Source of the DNA: Neelides folsomi
Lineage: Eukaryota > Arthropoda > Collembola > Neelipleona > Neelidae
Direction: 5' to 3'
Assembly (NCBI GenBank): GCA_034687125.1
Contig: JAQGBZ010000049.1
Location: forward strand, 124,001-188,000
Length of the DNA: 64,000 nt
Numbering within the stretch: position 1 is the first letter of the stretch; every line of letters starts with the position of its first letter. Positions 1-12,929 of this stretch are shown in pieces. The notes beneath the pieces were generated by a model. The model did no database searches, was not told the DNA's origin, and was given only the letters and a program-made list of their open reading frames with translations. The translations under genes and the position numbers were made by a program.

Positions 1-3000
1 GGAGATAGGTCGGGCAACTCCTTCGCACGGATTTGGATTATAAAGAAATAATGAGACTATTAAAAGTGAGGGATGCTCAGATTGAAGCCCTGAGAAATGG
101 AGGAAGAGGGTGAGGAGATCCGTCGGAAAAATGATGATGAGAATTTGCGCCAATGTGGAGATCTAATACAACGAGATTTGAGATTTCCTCTTGATGATGG
201 ATTGGACCTGTTTATACAAACTGCTGAGAACTCGAGACTCATTTGTCTCATCTCGTCTGCATAAACCCCGGCTCAAAGTTTCTCCTCACCCCTGTACACG
301 GATTCATTTCTCCTAGTCATTCCGGATGGATGTGAGGCGGCCGAATCCGCCTGGCAAACGAGAAATGGGGGAAATCTAAAAGTTAAATTCCCGAGTCGTC
401 ATAATAGTCGGAGGCCTCATCTCGGCATATTCATACCCGTGTTCCGCTCTGGAGCGAGGATGTTAATAAAAGCGAATGATATTAGTGGAATTGAAGGTGA
501 ATGGGCGAGGTGTGGGGAGCTTATGAGCCCATGTCAGTCCCCACAAAAGAGATGCTCTCAAACCCCGGTCCGTCCCTCCGAGATTAGCTCAGACTCGATT
601 ACAATTTACAAATGAAGTGAGAGGTTTCTGGGAGAAGGATTTGAGGGCTGGAGGGGTCCGACACGATGGATGACTTTATGACTCTCTCCATTCACGACCG
701 GCCGGAAACAGGAGTTGTGTATATATGAAGAGATTTTTATAAATCATGCTGAGCCATTGAGGAGGCTTCTTAAGGCCTGGACCAGAATTACTTGAGAGTA
801 AATGCCCCAAACAAGGGCCCGCCGCCTTCAAGGCTTTAAACCCTTGGCCCAGAAGAGCCAGACAGCTTGGCACCATCACCTCACCTTCGATTCATTCACT
901 CGCCCATCGGCCATTTCCCCTCGCCTATAAGCTCTCCGACCTTCCGCTCCTCAATAACACAAATTGAAATCTCCCCAGCAGGAGCAATAAGACAATAATG
1001 GCGAGTTGGAAAGTGGAGAGCGAGGGCTCAGGGAACAACTCGGGGATCACCGCTTCATGTCCGACTTCATGGGGAATGGTATTAGTGACTTCGAGGAGGG
1101 CTGGGAATCAATGAGCTTTCCTGCTCATTGTCCCCAACAATGCCCATATCCGGTCTTGGTGTCAATTTCACCATTGGAGGAAGAACCTCCTCTTTCCGTA
1201 CACTCCTACGCTCATAAACGCCTTTCAGAGTCAACCTGGAATTTCCTTTCAATGACCATCTTCCACCTGGACTTCCAAACCCTCACAATTCCAATTACTG
1301 TTTTATGGTGGTCACTTACAATTACAACATGGGCCTTCAATGGGGCCGCTCTCCTTAGACTCATCTTACAAACGTTTCTTGTCAATGAATCCCCTCGACC
1401 TGACCATTTCCTAAATAGTAAATACTACTATCGAAGAGTACTATTTCCATTTTAACCCATTTCCCTCACCATCTCACTATATGTCTGGCTAAATACCCGA
1501 ACCTCATTCATATGCAATGACCACCAATTGATTCTCCGTGTCCTCTAAAGCAGAAGCAAAATATGGCACACACTTTGAGAAAAGGAAAACATGAAAGCTA
1601 TAATTACCATTACATACTTATCAATTCTTAATGACGAACGTCAAAGAAAAATATCTTATTTTAAGTCATGTTGGAAGAAATTCCATGATTTCAAATGTTT
1701 GTATTAAATATCGAAATTTGAAACAAAATTAGTTTACAATTTCAGCCAACATTAAAATATTGTAATGGTAATGTAATTCTATGACCAAATATTTTAAAAT
1801 TTTAAATATGCAATTCAGTAGTAATAATGAAGACATATCATATTACATTTTGCAACCTCATTATTTATCAGAGTAAAATATATTAATTCTGCTAAGTGTT
1901 AATTTTTTATTTTAATGATTTATGAGATAACTTTTTAATATAAACAGTAGTGTTATATTTAATATATTACTCAAATTAAATATTAAATATATGAAATTTG
2001 TTTGTCATTCATTATGTGTCATTTTATTGAAAAACTTTAAATGTTAGTATTAAGAAATGATGTGTCACTTTTGAGGATTGCTATTCTCGCATTTCTTTTG
2101 TGATTTAAAAGTTAAGCCTACTCATTCTATTGGCCAGTGAATTTGAAGTACATTTAATATTTATCATAAAGTTTGCGCCTTTACAAAATTTGAATTTGAA
2201 AAATTCCATTGTAGAATTTTATTTTGAAGTGTGAAATAAGTCATATTTCCTTCTATTGTCCAATTCTATTAGTATCAATATATGATATGGTTACAAAGAA
2301 AACTTGACAAATGTCAAAGTAATAGTGAGGCATTTATAAGATCCTGAGGTTATAAAACTTACCTTTTTCTTCCCCTACATATCCTCAATGCGTGAATGGG
2401 AAATTTGAGTTCATACATTCTGAGATGTTCAAATAACACATGGATTATATGTATCTCGTGATTCATAGAGTTCAAGTCGATTTGACTGATGTATTCATAA
2501 GGGCCGTTGTAAAGAGGAAGTCATTGAATGGAATACATTATACACTGTGAGAGAGTGAGATTGAGTGAGTGAGAATTCCTCAATGAGTGCGTATTGGGGA
2601 TATTGGAGGAAACTCGTCCATTCAAATGGGTTGTAAGAAAGTGAATGAGCTTTTCGGGTCGTGGTTTGAATGGAGCGGAAGAAGGTGGGTCTTTCCATAG
2701 TCAGAAATTGAGTAGCTCGAGTGGCCGTTGATCCATCCTGTAAATGAGAATATGTCCATTGAGAGTCAAGTGGGAGGAATGTGGCCATGTCACCTGTAGT
2801 CCCCAACTCCTTTCTACCTGACTCCTTGGATTCAAATCTCAATGAACCGAATCTCCGCTGCCTCCTACGTGACAATGATCCTCCCACGTTGCCCAAAACT
2901 TGTGAATGAAAGAGCTGAGGAGTTGGGCGATAAAATCCCTAAATCTAAAATACTTGACGTAATAAAGATTCCAAGTTTGAGAAACTCTTGATTTCCTCCC

Positions 3001-6000
3001 AAGGAACCATCCCAAAGACTCCTCCGTGGAGGGGAGTAATGAAGTTCTCAGAACAAAGGCCGGTTCGAACCCATAATTCCTCATGACGTGACGAGGTAGT
3101 TGAGGATGGTTGTTCATGAAGGATGGACGAAGGGGCCGAATTTTATTAGGATGTTTGGTGAACTGGGCGGGGTGGCTTAATGTGGATCTCATCTCTATGT
3201 GGAATAAAATGCCATGTATGAAGTGGACACAGGTGGACTTAATGACTTCTGAGTCAGTGGCCACAGCCTCGGCCCCACTCTCTCGTATTTTGCCCCAGCT
3301 GCCTCTCGGGCGTATTATACATGAAGAGTTGGGGAAATGATTCCGCAAATACCCCTCCACATGTGACCACAAGAAACTAAGGAACCATTATTAGCTAAAT
3401 AACTCGGCCCATCATTAACATCCCTCCCGACGACCCAAGTTTTTAATTCAAGGGGGAGGAAGGGACTGACAGTGGATGGCCCAATTTGGGAAATGGCTCA
3501 ATGGCCGAGGGCGGGACATCGCCAGGCGGGTAAGGAGGAAAAGAGTGGTTGTGAGGGTCGTAAGTAATAATATTCATGTTTGAGAGACCCGTGTGTGTGT
3601 GTGTGGAGGGGATCTGCGGAATGATGGGGCCGGGAGGAGATGAAGAGAATTGAGTTTGCTTGTCTGCAATAAAAGTGAAAGTGGAGAGCGGAGAAGAAGT
3701 GCCGTCGAGGAGTTTCATGAGACGTTTCCATTGCCCTCCACCGCCACTTCCATTTCCACTCAGCCTCCCAATCCCTCCATGGTTAGATCAAGGACCCGGA
3801 GAAACCAATGGATTCTGGCATATCCGAGATAATATTTTTCTATAACGATCCTCGATTCACTTTTATACGGACTTTCATGAGGAGTTCTCCAATGGGCCTC
3901 TCCGCCCATCGTTCGATAGATCGCTAAAATTAATACAAATGATTCCCCATGAACAACGATATGTCGAGGGATGGCCATAACTCTCCCTGAGCAGAGGATT
4001 TATATCCCCTCCCCTCCGCTCCCCCTCAATCCTCTTTTAATAATTCGGGCGGGCTTTTCGCACCTTCCCCTCACCTCCCCACGCTCCACCGCGCCCCGAA
4101 TTACCGACATACAATAAAGACGGCCGGGTTCCTTATCTCTCTCTAGAATCCCAACTCTTCTCCCATTCCTCCTATCTTGGCAGCCTATCGCTCAGAGAAC
4201 CGGAGAGATTCTCTCTCCTTTCTGGGACCAATTTAAAAGCTCTCAAAAGGGAGGCTCTGGAGCTAAGCCGTCTTCCCCGCCCTCCTATCATCTCCTCCCC
4301 TCCAAGGGAGAAATGACAATTCGCCCTCAAAATTACCATCTCAAATCCGAGCCCACATCAAGGTCCGGATCAATATCAATATCCTCCTGACCACGACCGG
4401 TCAGTTGGAGTGAGGGATGGCCATCCGGCGGCCTTCGATCCCCACACCGCACCCCCATCATACATCTTACTTTCACCGCAGAGATTGACGCGGGGTTGGA
4501 ATCATTCTCCCAAACAGAATCTAATACAAAGATAACATGGTCTTTTTTCTCCTGAGGATTAAGGTTAAATATGGGATATTAAATTAAAGACTGAGCCTTT
4601 CTCTCTCAGAAATCCCCTTCTCGGACGGATGATGAGGATGATGAAGACTGAGAAACTCTTCCTGAGTGGAAACTCCCATTCATTCTTCTTATATCCCCAT
4701 TCTTACTATGTATATCTTGGAAGGGATATAAAAGGAGGAAAGTTGGGGGAAAGGTGATGACTCTCATCAACCTTCTCTTGATGAGGGCACACTCCGAAGA
4801 ACCCGAAGAAAACTAATAACTAATAAAACGAATCCGAGAGGCACCATATGAGCTCTCACATCTGAGCTCCAAATTACGATTTTCCTCCTCGTCGTGGCCA
4901 GGAGTTGAGTATATTGAGCAAATACACACGCCGAGTTTGACGGCCTCGGTTTTTGATGTACCTAAACAGTGGTAAGAGTCTACTTGAGGCTGTGAAACAG
5001 ATCATAATAAGATTCCTCCTCCGCATCAACAGAATCAATATGGTAATTCTAGCTCATTTGAATACAACAGATGAGGGCGGGCTATTTTTTATCTTTATTC
5101 CATCCTCCTCCTTAATGGTGGCTTTCTATGCGGTGGGGGCTGAGATTAAATTTATTTTCTCCCTGCTCCTTGTAGAGCAGGTATCATAATATACTCCTTT
5201 ATTCCATTCTTTACTCGCCCACATTATGCAAACGGGGCAATTAAGGCCCAAATTAATTTACGCTTTTTTTTCTTTTTCAACTATCATCATCCCTTTAAAC
5301 TTTCATAATATTCCTTCGTGCATATCGTGAAGAACCGGATTACCCTTGTCTTTGGACCTTGTATTAAATATTTTTCTAAATTAACATAATGGGGAATCTT
5401 TTAAAAGACTCCCATCAAACTAACGACCCTCCCATTTGATGATTCTTAATTCTCCTTTCTTTACTTTATAAATATTTATTAATTTTCAAAAGTTTTGATA
5501 TTTAGTTGGCATCCAAAACCATAATCTTTTAATACATATAATATTTCATACTTTCAAATGTCTAATCATATAAATCACTAAATCACTTATCAATGTTAAA
5601 AACAATGCAGTAGATCTTTTGACTCGGTGTTGTTTAAAATTTAAATTGTTTATGAATTCTATAAAAATGTATTTTGTAAGTTCTACAATCGAAGTTTATT
5701 TCTAGTATAATGTATTTATTTATTGTAAATATGGTGGAAGTGATGAATAATGGATTTATATGGATTTATAATAAATATGAACAATGATGACCACAGTATC
5801 ATTTAAGTATTTAATCATTTTAAAAGAGAACGTAACGGAGGAAGGGGTTGACAATTTTAGGCAAATACAACACGTCTTGAGAGAATTCACTTGTTCATTC
5901 ATCATGTGGAAAAGAGAACTAAATTGACCCTGTACTTTCCTCACAATCTCTCGTCGAGAAAATCTGGGAAGGGAAAAGAAGTCCACTGGGCGAGACGAAA

Positions 6001-6361
6001 GATTGTAAACACTGGGCCTCTCTTGCATGGGATTTGTGCGGGTACCTCAGGGTGGCACCTGACTAGGCCATGTGCTGCTACTGAAGAGGGAAAACCGGCT
6101 GAGATCTCGCTCCTTGTGGGGATTGATCCGCCGAGCCACAGACCAAATAACACTTGTCTTTCGTTCTCTCGACGTTGGAGGCCTATTTTACTTATTTTAC
6201 CTGCTTGGAAGTGACTTGTCTGAAGCGGAAGGAGAACCTTACATGCTACACATGATCATAATTTAAAGAAGGCCTTCCTAGTAATGCGCTTAGCTTGTAC
6301 TGTACACTCATCTTCACAATAACTCATAAGTCTTTGGATTCAAACTTGGCGACGAGCGGGG
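1..6361. other. Gene-free flank downstream of Nkx6
   Basis: I see no exon chain or recognisable protein here. Open frames of 60-177 codons exist on both strands, but none resembles a known family or continues through splice sites. Base composition is mosaic: most of the tract is moderately GC-rich, while about 1560-2340 and 5220-5830 are strongly AT-rich. The right end (about 5710-6361) should hold the Nkx6 3' UTR on the minus strand; the nearest clear minus-strand AATAAA is near 5712, but this is a guess. A short GT run lies at 3591-3604. Confidence 0.6.
4689..4734 (+). promoter_or_regulatory. Orphan TATA-like box inside a short inverted repeat
   Basis: TATAAAAG at 4727-4734 overlaps the right arm of a 9-bp perfect inverted repeat (4689-4697 with 4723-4731). 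No coding exon was found downstream, so it could be chance or the promoter of an unrecognised transcript. Confidence 0.15.
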
Positions 6362-9300
6362 TCAGTGGTGGTCCGAGGAGTCGTCGTGGTACTTTGACCG
6401 CTTGGCCAGGTGATGGTCTTCGAGCATGTCGTCACAGTCCTCGTTTTCCGAGACGTCAATGAGCCCCTCGGCCTCTTCCTGTTTCCTCTTGGCCGTGGCC
6501 ATCTCAGCCGCGTGCTTCTTCCTCCACTTTGTCCTCCGGTTCTGGAACCAGACCTGGAACAACCAACACATGTAAGCATAGGGAGTCTATGACGAGCGTA
6601 ATGGGCCGCCATTTGTCAGGGAGGAATTGGTGAAGAATGGAGAGAGGCAATTAAGGATCTCCCTTTATGGAGAGGCGTGGGGTGTTCTTGGGCGTAAATC
6701 ACGAGGGATCCTTGAAATTCCCCGCATCTTCCGGAGCTGTAATCAAGGCTAATTATGCCTTGTATTTGCAAATTACATGCTCTTTAGCTCATATGGAAGG
6801 CCCATCGATCAACAGAGGCTGGAGCCTCCCTCCCGGGCCCGCTCCGCCCCTCGCCACCCGCCGAGCCCGACCTTCTTCCCTTACGAGGAAATAATCGGTG
6901 GATAAATGAAATGGTTCGGATGGGCCCACCGCACGTTTCCTCGCGGATTTCCCGGATGAGGTGAGGGAGGCGAATGGTAAGAAGTCTCGCGGGAGCGACG
7001 GGCTCCGGAGATGAGCCCCATTCAGATTCCCAGCCCGGCATTAAGGCCCGTTATCATAGAAATGAAGTGGAATTAGAATCACCCCACTTCCAATTATACA
7101 GCTATGCGATTAAGCCGCCCAAGCTGTATTTAAACTACATTTTCATAAAGGAACTGCCCGACCACGGAGCGCCCGATGGCTTATGCTGCTAAAATTACTC
7201 GCAGAACCCCTTTCCCGCTGACTTAATTTTATTATCGGTATCATCAAATCATCCACATCTAAACGCCCCACCGCAACTAATTCTTTTACCACTTCTGCTC
7301 TCCACTCCCCGTTCGACGGGGAGATAAACAAAAACAAGCTCAGCTTTTCATTTCACCTCATCCCCTCATCTACAAGGCAATCTCTTCCCAAAAAGATAAG
7401 CCCGTGTATCTTTAATCAAATCCGGTGTTATCCGAGACAAAAAGGATTTTCTCCCTTCAGCTCCGCTTCTCCTCATCATGAATTCCTAATTGCACCTCTT
7501 TTTCCTCTTTTCCCTTCCGGTGGACTCAGCGTGGACGTTAATGGTTTAATTCCCCAGTCAATCCAGCCACCTCAATGGTTGCCAGTTGCCAACAAGGCTC
7601 ATTCAATTAAATTAATGAGCTCGGCCCATTCACCACAAGTGCAAACACTCCACGTCAGCAAATTCACTTCTAATTGTATGGAATTCATAAGATCTTGAAT
7701 TCCTCCCGTTTCAAAGGAGGATTTGTAAGGATGGGCACAATGCGTCTTTAACAGCTTCAAACTCAATTCCCATTAAATACCATTTCATTTAAATGCGGAT
7801 ACTTGAGGAAATAAGAGACTTCTAAAAGGCTTCATGAATAAGATTATTATGTTTATGGAAATGTTTTGAGAACATTCTTCATCAGGATTATGTAAGACAT
7901 GAAAGGCGAGTTGAGGAAGGGGGAAGTTTCCGCTAGTAGAACCATTATTAATCATTTGATACCCCCTGATTCAATACGAGGAATCCTCCCGCACTTGTAG
8001 TTAATTAAGAAGCACAAGTTTACGGCCTGGCCAATGTATCCATTAATGAAGCTAAGAGTCGTTCCCGGATCGATGAGTCAAGAAGAGGGTTAATGCTGGT
8101 CGAAGGGGTCTGGCCCATAATTACTGGACAGAATCAGAATCATATTTTTCTTACGTGAGGAGTCCAAAGAGCTCCCTTGTGAGATTCAACAACTGAGTGG
8201 TTGGGTCGGGAAGAGAAAGGCCATTCCCCTTTATGCTTGATTACGAACAATTTAATTTGATAAAGCCGAGTCCCAGTGAGGGATCCGATATCATTCTTCA
8301 CATTTATGGTACAACACAACACACATGGGACCAATGAGACTACAACAAATTTATTAATTCCCAACACTCACTTTTCCCTCCCGTCTCATCTGTCAAACAT
8401 TCTTATCATCTTTCTAATCCCTTCAAACACAAATGTGTCTCGCCCAACCCCTCTTTTATCTTCTCCCTCATAATGGTCTCATTATCATTCCCAATATTTA
8501 CTCCCGTCCTCATATTTAATCAAACTATAATAATTCCATATCTTCCAATTACTCCCCCTGCCGCATAAATTCAACGACGGGACTAATTGAATAAAGAACA
8601 ATGTTTCACAGATACTAAATATCCAATCTTTGAGAATCTCTTCCACCAATCAATTATTTATTTAAATTTAAATGCAAATTATAGGAATACGTACTTATAG
8701 TGTAAAACGATACTATAGTAAAAAAGTGAAACTATTTAATGTGTGTGTGCGTGTGTGTGTGTGTACAGGTAGTTAGTTTGGACATGAATGTTAGAATGGA
8801 ATTTTGAACATTCCATTGGAGCTTTTAAACTAATAAGTAATAAAGAATTTGCCTTTAAAGGTTTTCTCCTCGTCATTGCATGATTTGATTTCCCTTAAAG
8901 TGTTGGTTATTGTGGGAATGGTTGAAGAATGGGAGTGAATGGGAGGAAGAAAGGGGTGGACTCATAAGAGCCTTAATGTTTAGCCTATGAAAAGAAGTGA
9001 TGGGATGTTGAGAGAAGCTTAATTTAAAGTTAATTGGATGAGTGATGAGTTTCTTTGAAGGGTAATTATCCTCAATTATGGGAGGACATTGAAATTGAGT
9101 TAGGGTCCGTTTAATGAGGGACAATGATATTTGGTTCTCGATTAGAGCAGGAGAGACGAAGGCGGAGTGTAATAAATAAGGCTCATTAAGGGGAGAAAAA
9201 GGGCCTTGTACTAAGAGAGGACGGAGGAACCATTTTGGCTCGAAGGATGAACCAATGGGTTCCCTCCTGCCCCACCAACTCATTGGATGAGACAGGGAGA

Positions 9301-12300
9301 TCCTGCGAGAGGGAGAGGAAGATGTTGTAAAATCCTCCGACGGATTAATGGTCCGAGGCAATGAAGCGGGGAGGATCAAGATGGACAAGAAGGGCGATGG
9401 AGAGGGAAGAGCTCAATTGACTCAAAAGCTTCTCCCATCTAATGAAAAGAGACGATCAGATGGAAAATTTTATATTTGTTCCTTCCTCACAGTCAGCCGA
9501 CGATGATTTTTATTATGAGGATTGAAAGAGGTTTAGGCCCCGTGAATGGAGCTCAGAGCCAGTTGATTTCAATCCCTCCACCCATTCAAAAGGGCCAATT
9601 CAATCCTCTTTAGCTCTGTTCCATTTGACTAATTCATTCATTCATAGGGATCCTTTATGACTCCTGACTTGGTCGGATCCCTTTGACACATATTCCTCCA
9701 TCAGTTTAATCAACTGCTCACTTGGCCCGGCGCGGGAGAACCCGGCCACTGTTATGTTAAGTTGATGAGAACAGATGGGTGGACGTCCACAGACTCGGCG
9801 GAGGCTGGATGGGGCGGCTCGCCAGTGCGGCCTCATTGTTCCTTTAATTTGACACACTCAGGGGAAGAATGCCCGGCTCCGCCTAAGAACAGATCGGGGT
9901 GGGAATAATGGGCATTGCCTTCAAGGACCCACAAATTCCGAATTCGGATTAAGTGAGGTATGAACTGGAGGGAGCTGAATCATTTCCCGCCCCCTCATGC
10001 CGCCCCACTTCGTCTCCGGACAAGGTGGCCCATAATGGCTAATGATATAATAATGGCCCCGGAGACAGCGAGGCCCTTGTGAGGAGGAATATGGAGGAGC
10101 AGGTGCAAATGAAAAATGGTCAAGAAAATCCCTTATTCAGAATAAAGCGCTTTTGAATCCGGAGCGTGCATTAAAGGCATTCAAGAGAAATTTATTAGTG
10201 TCGAGCAATTGAGCATTTCAGAAGGGATAATTTTGGGTCCTCCTGAGGCGTTGGTTTCACACACACAAATTCCCTCCATGGGATTCTCCATTCGGGAGTC
10301 TGTTTGGCAAAGGACAACCTCCGTCCGCCCAATTTGTCTACTCAATGTCAGCCGCTGAGGGGACAGAGTTAATCCTTTATCACAGGTGTTGTCCCTCCGG
10401 AACCTCACAGGCCCCGAGATCCTCTCTCTCACGCTCCACGCAGAGAACCAGCGGTCTAGTGGCATTCATCGTAATCGGATCATCCGACTTATTGACTTCT
10501 TGTCAATCCTCACCTTCTCTCACTCCTCACCTACAGCAGCGAAGTTGGGATTATCCCACCCGGCCTGCCCAATTTAATCTCCCAAACCAATGTTCTCTCA
10601 CTGAGACAGGCCAATTAAGAAGCCCTTGTTTGCGGTTCCTTGGCCCATGTATCACCCGCCCACCCTTGGGACTTCCCGGGTAATTTATTCACCCTCGGAG
10701 AGAATGGTGTGAGCGGAGTAATAGAGAGCTCTAATTGCCTCCCCCGTTCCTCCCTAATGAATTGGAGCTGTAAATGGAAGATGTCTTACCTTCACTTGTG
10801 ACTCTGTCATTCCTAACGCGTAAGCTAACTTGGCCCGCTCCGGCCCCGCCAGGTATTTCGTTTGCTCAAACGTTTTCTCTAAAGCAAATATTTGTTGGCC
10901 GCTAAACGTCGGACGAGTGTGCTTCTTCTTCCCGTCTTTGTCCGACCCAGAGTTGCCTGGAATGAAGGAGGAAATTGGGGTTAGACATTCGGTCGTGTGA
11001 GGCCAACGAGGCATTGTGATATGGAGTTGATTAAAAGTGCTATATGAGTAATATTTTCCGAGCGAGGGAGGAGTTTTTCATTCTATCGAATCTCAAATAA
11101 TGGACCGGCGCTGTGCTATGAAGAGGTGTGGGAGATAAAGAGCGAATGATGGCCTGTGGGAAAATGCCCCTGCCACTTCCCTGCCACTCCTAATTGAATG
11201 AGAAGATTTATAATTGGGTGATCCGTCGGGTTTATATTCTTTCCTGAAGGGATCAAGAAGGATGAGGTGAATTGGCTGTGATCTGGTCAGGGTTAATAAA
11301 AATGGATGAGCGCGGGAAGGTGTGTGTTTATCGAGAGATGAGATTTGATCGGGCGGTGGGAGAGCAAACAGAGATAGCATAAATTGGATTTGTGGGCATT
11401 GGGAGGCGTGGAGGGAGAAGGCGTCAAGGGCCGGATGATAAAGGAAAGCAATAATATTAATTGGAGTCGAAAGTGAGTGAGGGAAGAGCATCTGCATAAA
11501 ATAGTGAACAAATACGGGGGGCTCGGCTTCATTTAATTAGGAGCCATATGATGTTTGCATTGGGTAGGAGCGGAGGGTTTATTATGATGGCATGAGTGGT
11601 AATCTCCTCTCTCATTTTGAAGAATATTTGGCCTCAGTCCCCTTGAATAAAACCCTTTATATCTTTATAGGACCTTTTTATTAGCTGACATCTCATACGA
11701 CGAGGATTTCAACCTCTTTTATTCCCTCTTCCAGATGGCCAAAAGCCAAAATCGAGTCCTTACAACTTCCATCTCTCATTTCTTGGGCTAATTGGCTCAG
11801 GAGGCTCTCGCGGCCTCCTCAACGGCCCTTAATAACTCTTTAATTAAAGTGGCGAAGGGGGAGTGAAGTGAGGAGGGAAAACAAGGCCTAATGGATGTCG
11901 GGATTTGAGGAGATTTAGCAAAAGACCCTGGCGGAAAAGATTCGATTACAGGGGTTCTCTCAGCAAGGCTCATCCGATTGAGTGAATGAAGATGGGTCGA
12001 AGGGTATCAATTTGATTACCCCGATCCGACTCTCAACCAACAACAAGGATGGGGCAAATGAGGGACCAATCGTCGGATGAATCATTGCTTCTTTCACTCA
12101 ACGACCCTCATTTAATTAATACGTCATGGCAAAAGGAGCATTTGGCCCCTATTTGCTCCGACATTATTGCTGATTGGCCCGGCGGGGGTTGATGTGTCAA
12201 ACAATCGAGCCCTCTTGATGTCTAAGTCATGATTTGCTTTTATCAACATGCTCTCCCTTCCACTCCATTTCCCTGATTTATGACTGACACTCTGCTTGAT

Positions 12301-12929
12301 TCAGAGAGTTGAGGGCTCACCTGAGTGATTGACCCGGTCCCTCCAAATGTTGGGGTTACCGACGAGTCCTTGAAGTCCTGGCCAGTACAGGGCGGGGCGG
12401 GCGAGCTCGAGCTGCTTCCCGATTGCCCCCATCCACGCCGTCCCCGCCATGTGACTCATGGACATCCCCATGCCGTGAGGAAGGCGGGCGAGTCCGGCTG
12501 CAGCTCCAGCGGCCGCTGCACTCGCTCCGACAACTGCCGACGCTGCTACCATTGCTGCTCCAAGGGTCTGAGAAGGTCGGCTCAAAATGTGGTCGATACC
12601 ATGTGGTGTGCCCGACGCTGAGGTCGTCGCAGGGGAAGAGTGGGAAGAATGAATGCCCTGTGGAGGAACCAAAATTAGTCTCGGTGTGGGGGCAGCGTGG
12701 GGCGGCGGGGAAAGACACTCACACTTACGTGTTGTTGGAGCGAGTGCAAAGAAGCGTTTTTGAACTGATTGGAAACGGAAGTGGGGCTGTAGTGCTGGAG
12801 CATCGCGGACTTCATTTCCGTCATCGAGTGGAGAGCGGCGAGCGGAGGGCTGCCGAGGACGAAGGCGGTCGCTGTGGCCGGGCTTGTGGCCGGGTTTCCG
12901 CCCCGGTTCATGCCCCCAACTCCCTCCAT
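6362..12929 (-). CDS. Nkx6: Nkx6-family homeobox transcription factor
   Basis: Nuclear homeodomain factor of the Nkx6 (Drosophila HGTX) family, which acts in motor-neuron and pancreatic/endodermal patterning, mostly as a repressor. Coding exons in order are 12729-12929, 12321-12657, 10790-10956 and 6362-6553. Phases match at every junction and give 298 aa. The N-terminus carries the family block [24 protein letters not shown] at about residues 86-95 is the TN/eh1-like repressor motif. A YWPG...WRD block lies near residue 158. The homeodomain spans about 190-249 and ends [17 protein letters not shown], with Asn51 present (N240). It is split by a 4.2-kb intron just before V47-W48. The tail is acidic. 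The start is firm because TAA lies in frame three codons before the ATG. Introns are 71 bp, 1.36 kb and 4.24 kb. An Ala/Gly/Met-rich stretch replaces the vertebrate Ser/Ala runs. Confidence 0.94.
6554..10789 (-). other. Nkx6 intron 3 (splits the homeodomain)
   Basis: This 4.2-kb intron is flanked by a GTAAGA donor and a TTCCAG acceptor on the minus strand. It contains no further exon that I can support. Several AT-core sites of the homeodomain type (TTAATTAA, CAATTAA, TTAATGA) occur, for example near 7601-7620 and 8001-8012. A GT microsatellite lies at 8741-8764. A 171-codon minus-strand frame at 8873-9388 has no recognisable family and is treated as chance. Candidate enhancer DNA by position only. 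Confidence 0.5.
8741..8764. repeat. (GT)n microsatellite
   Basis: Twenty-four bases of alternating G and T with one C interruption, inside the third Nkx6 intron. Confidence 0.95.
10957..12320 (-). other. Nkx6 intron 2
   Basis: A 1.36-kb phase-1 intron between the N-terminal exon and the first homeodomain exon (donor GTGAGC, acceptor ATTCCAG). A minus-strand frame at 11093-11497 looks like chance. TTTAATTAA-type homeodomain sites occur near 11840 and 12112. No other structure was seen. Confidence 0.5.

Noticed and set aside
1006-1455. 149-codon plus-strand frame
   Set aside because: No family resemblance and no supporting exon structure.
2839-3372. 177-codon minus-strand frame
   Set aside because: No recognisable domain or family, no splice context, and other frames are open in the same stretch.
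8873-9388. 171-codon minus-strand frame in a Nkx6 intron
   Set aside because: Ser/Pro/Leu-rich low-complexity translation without any known motif; looks like chance.
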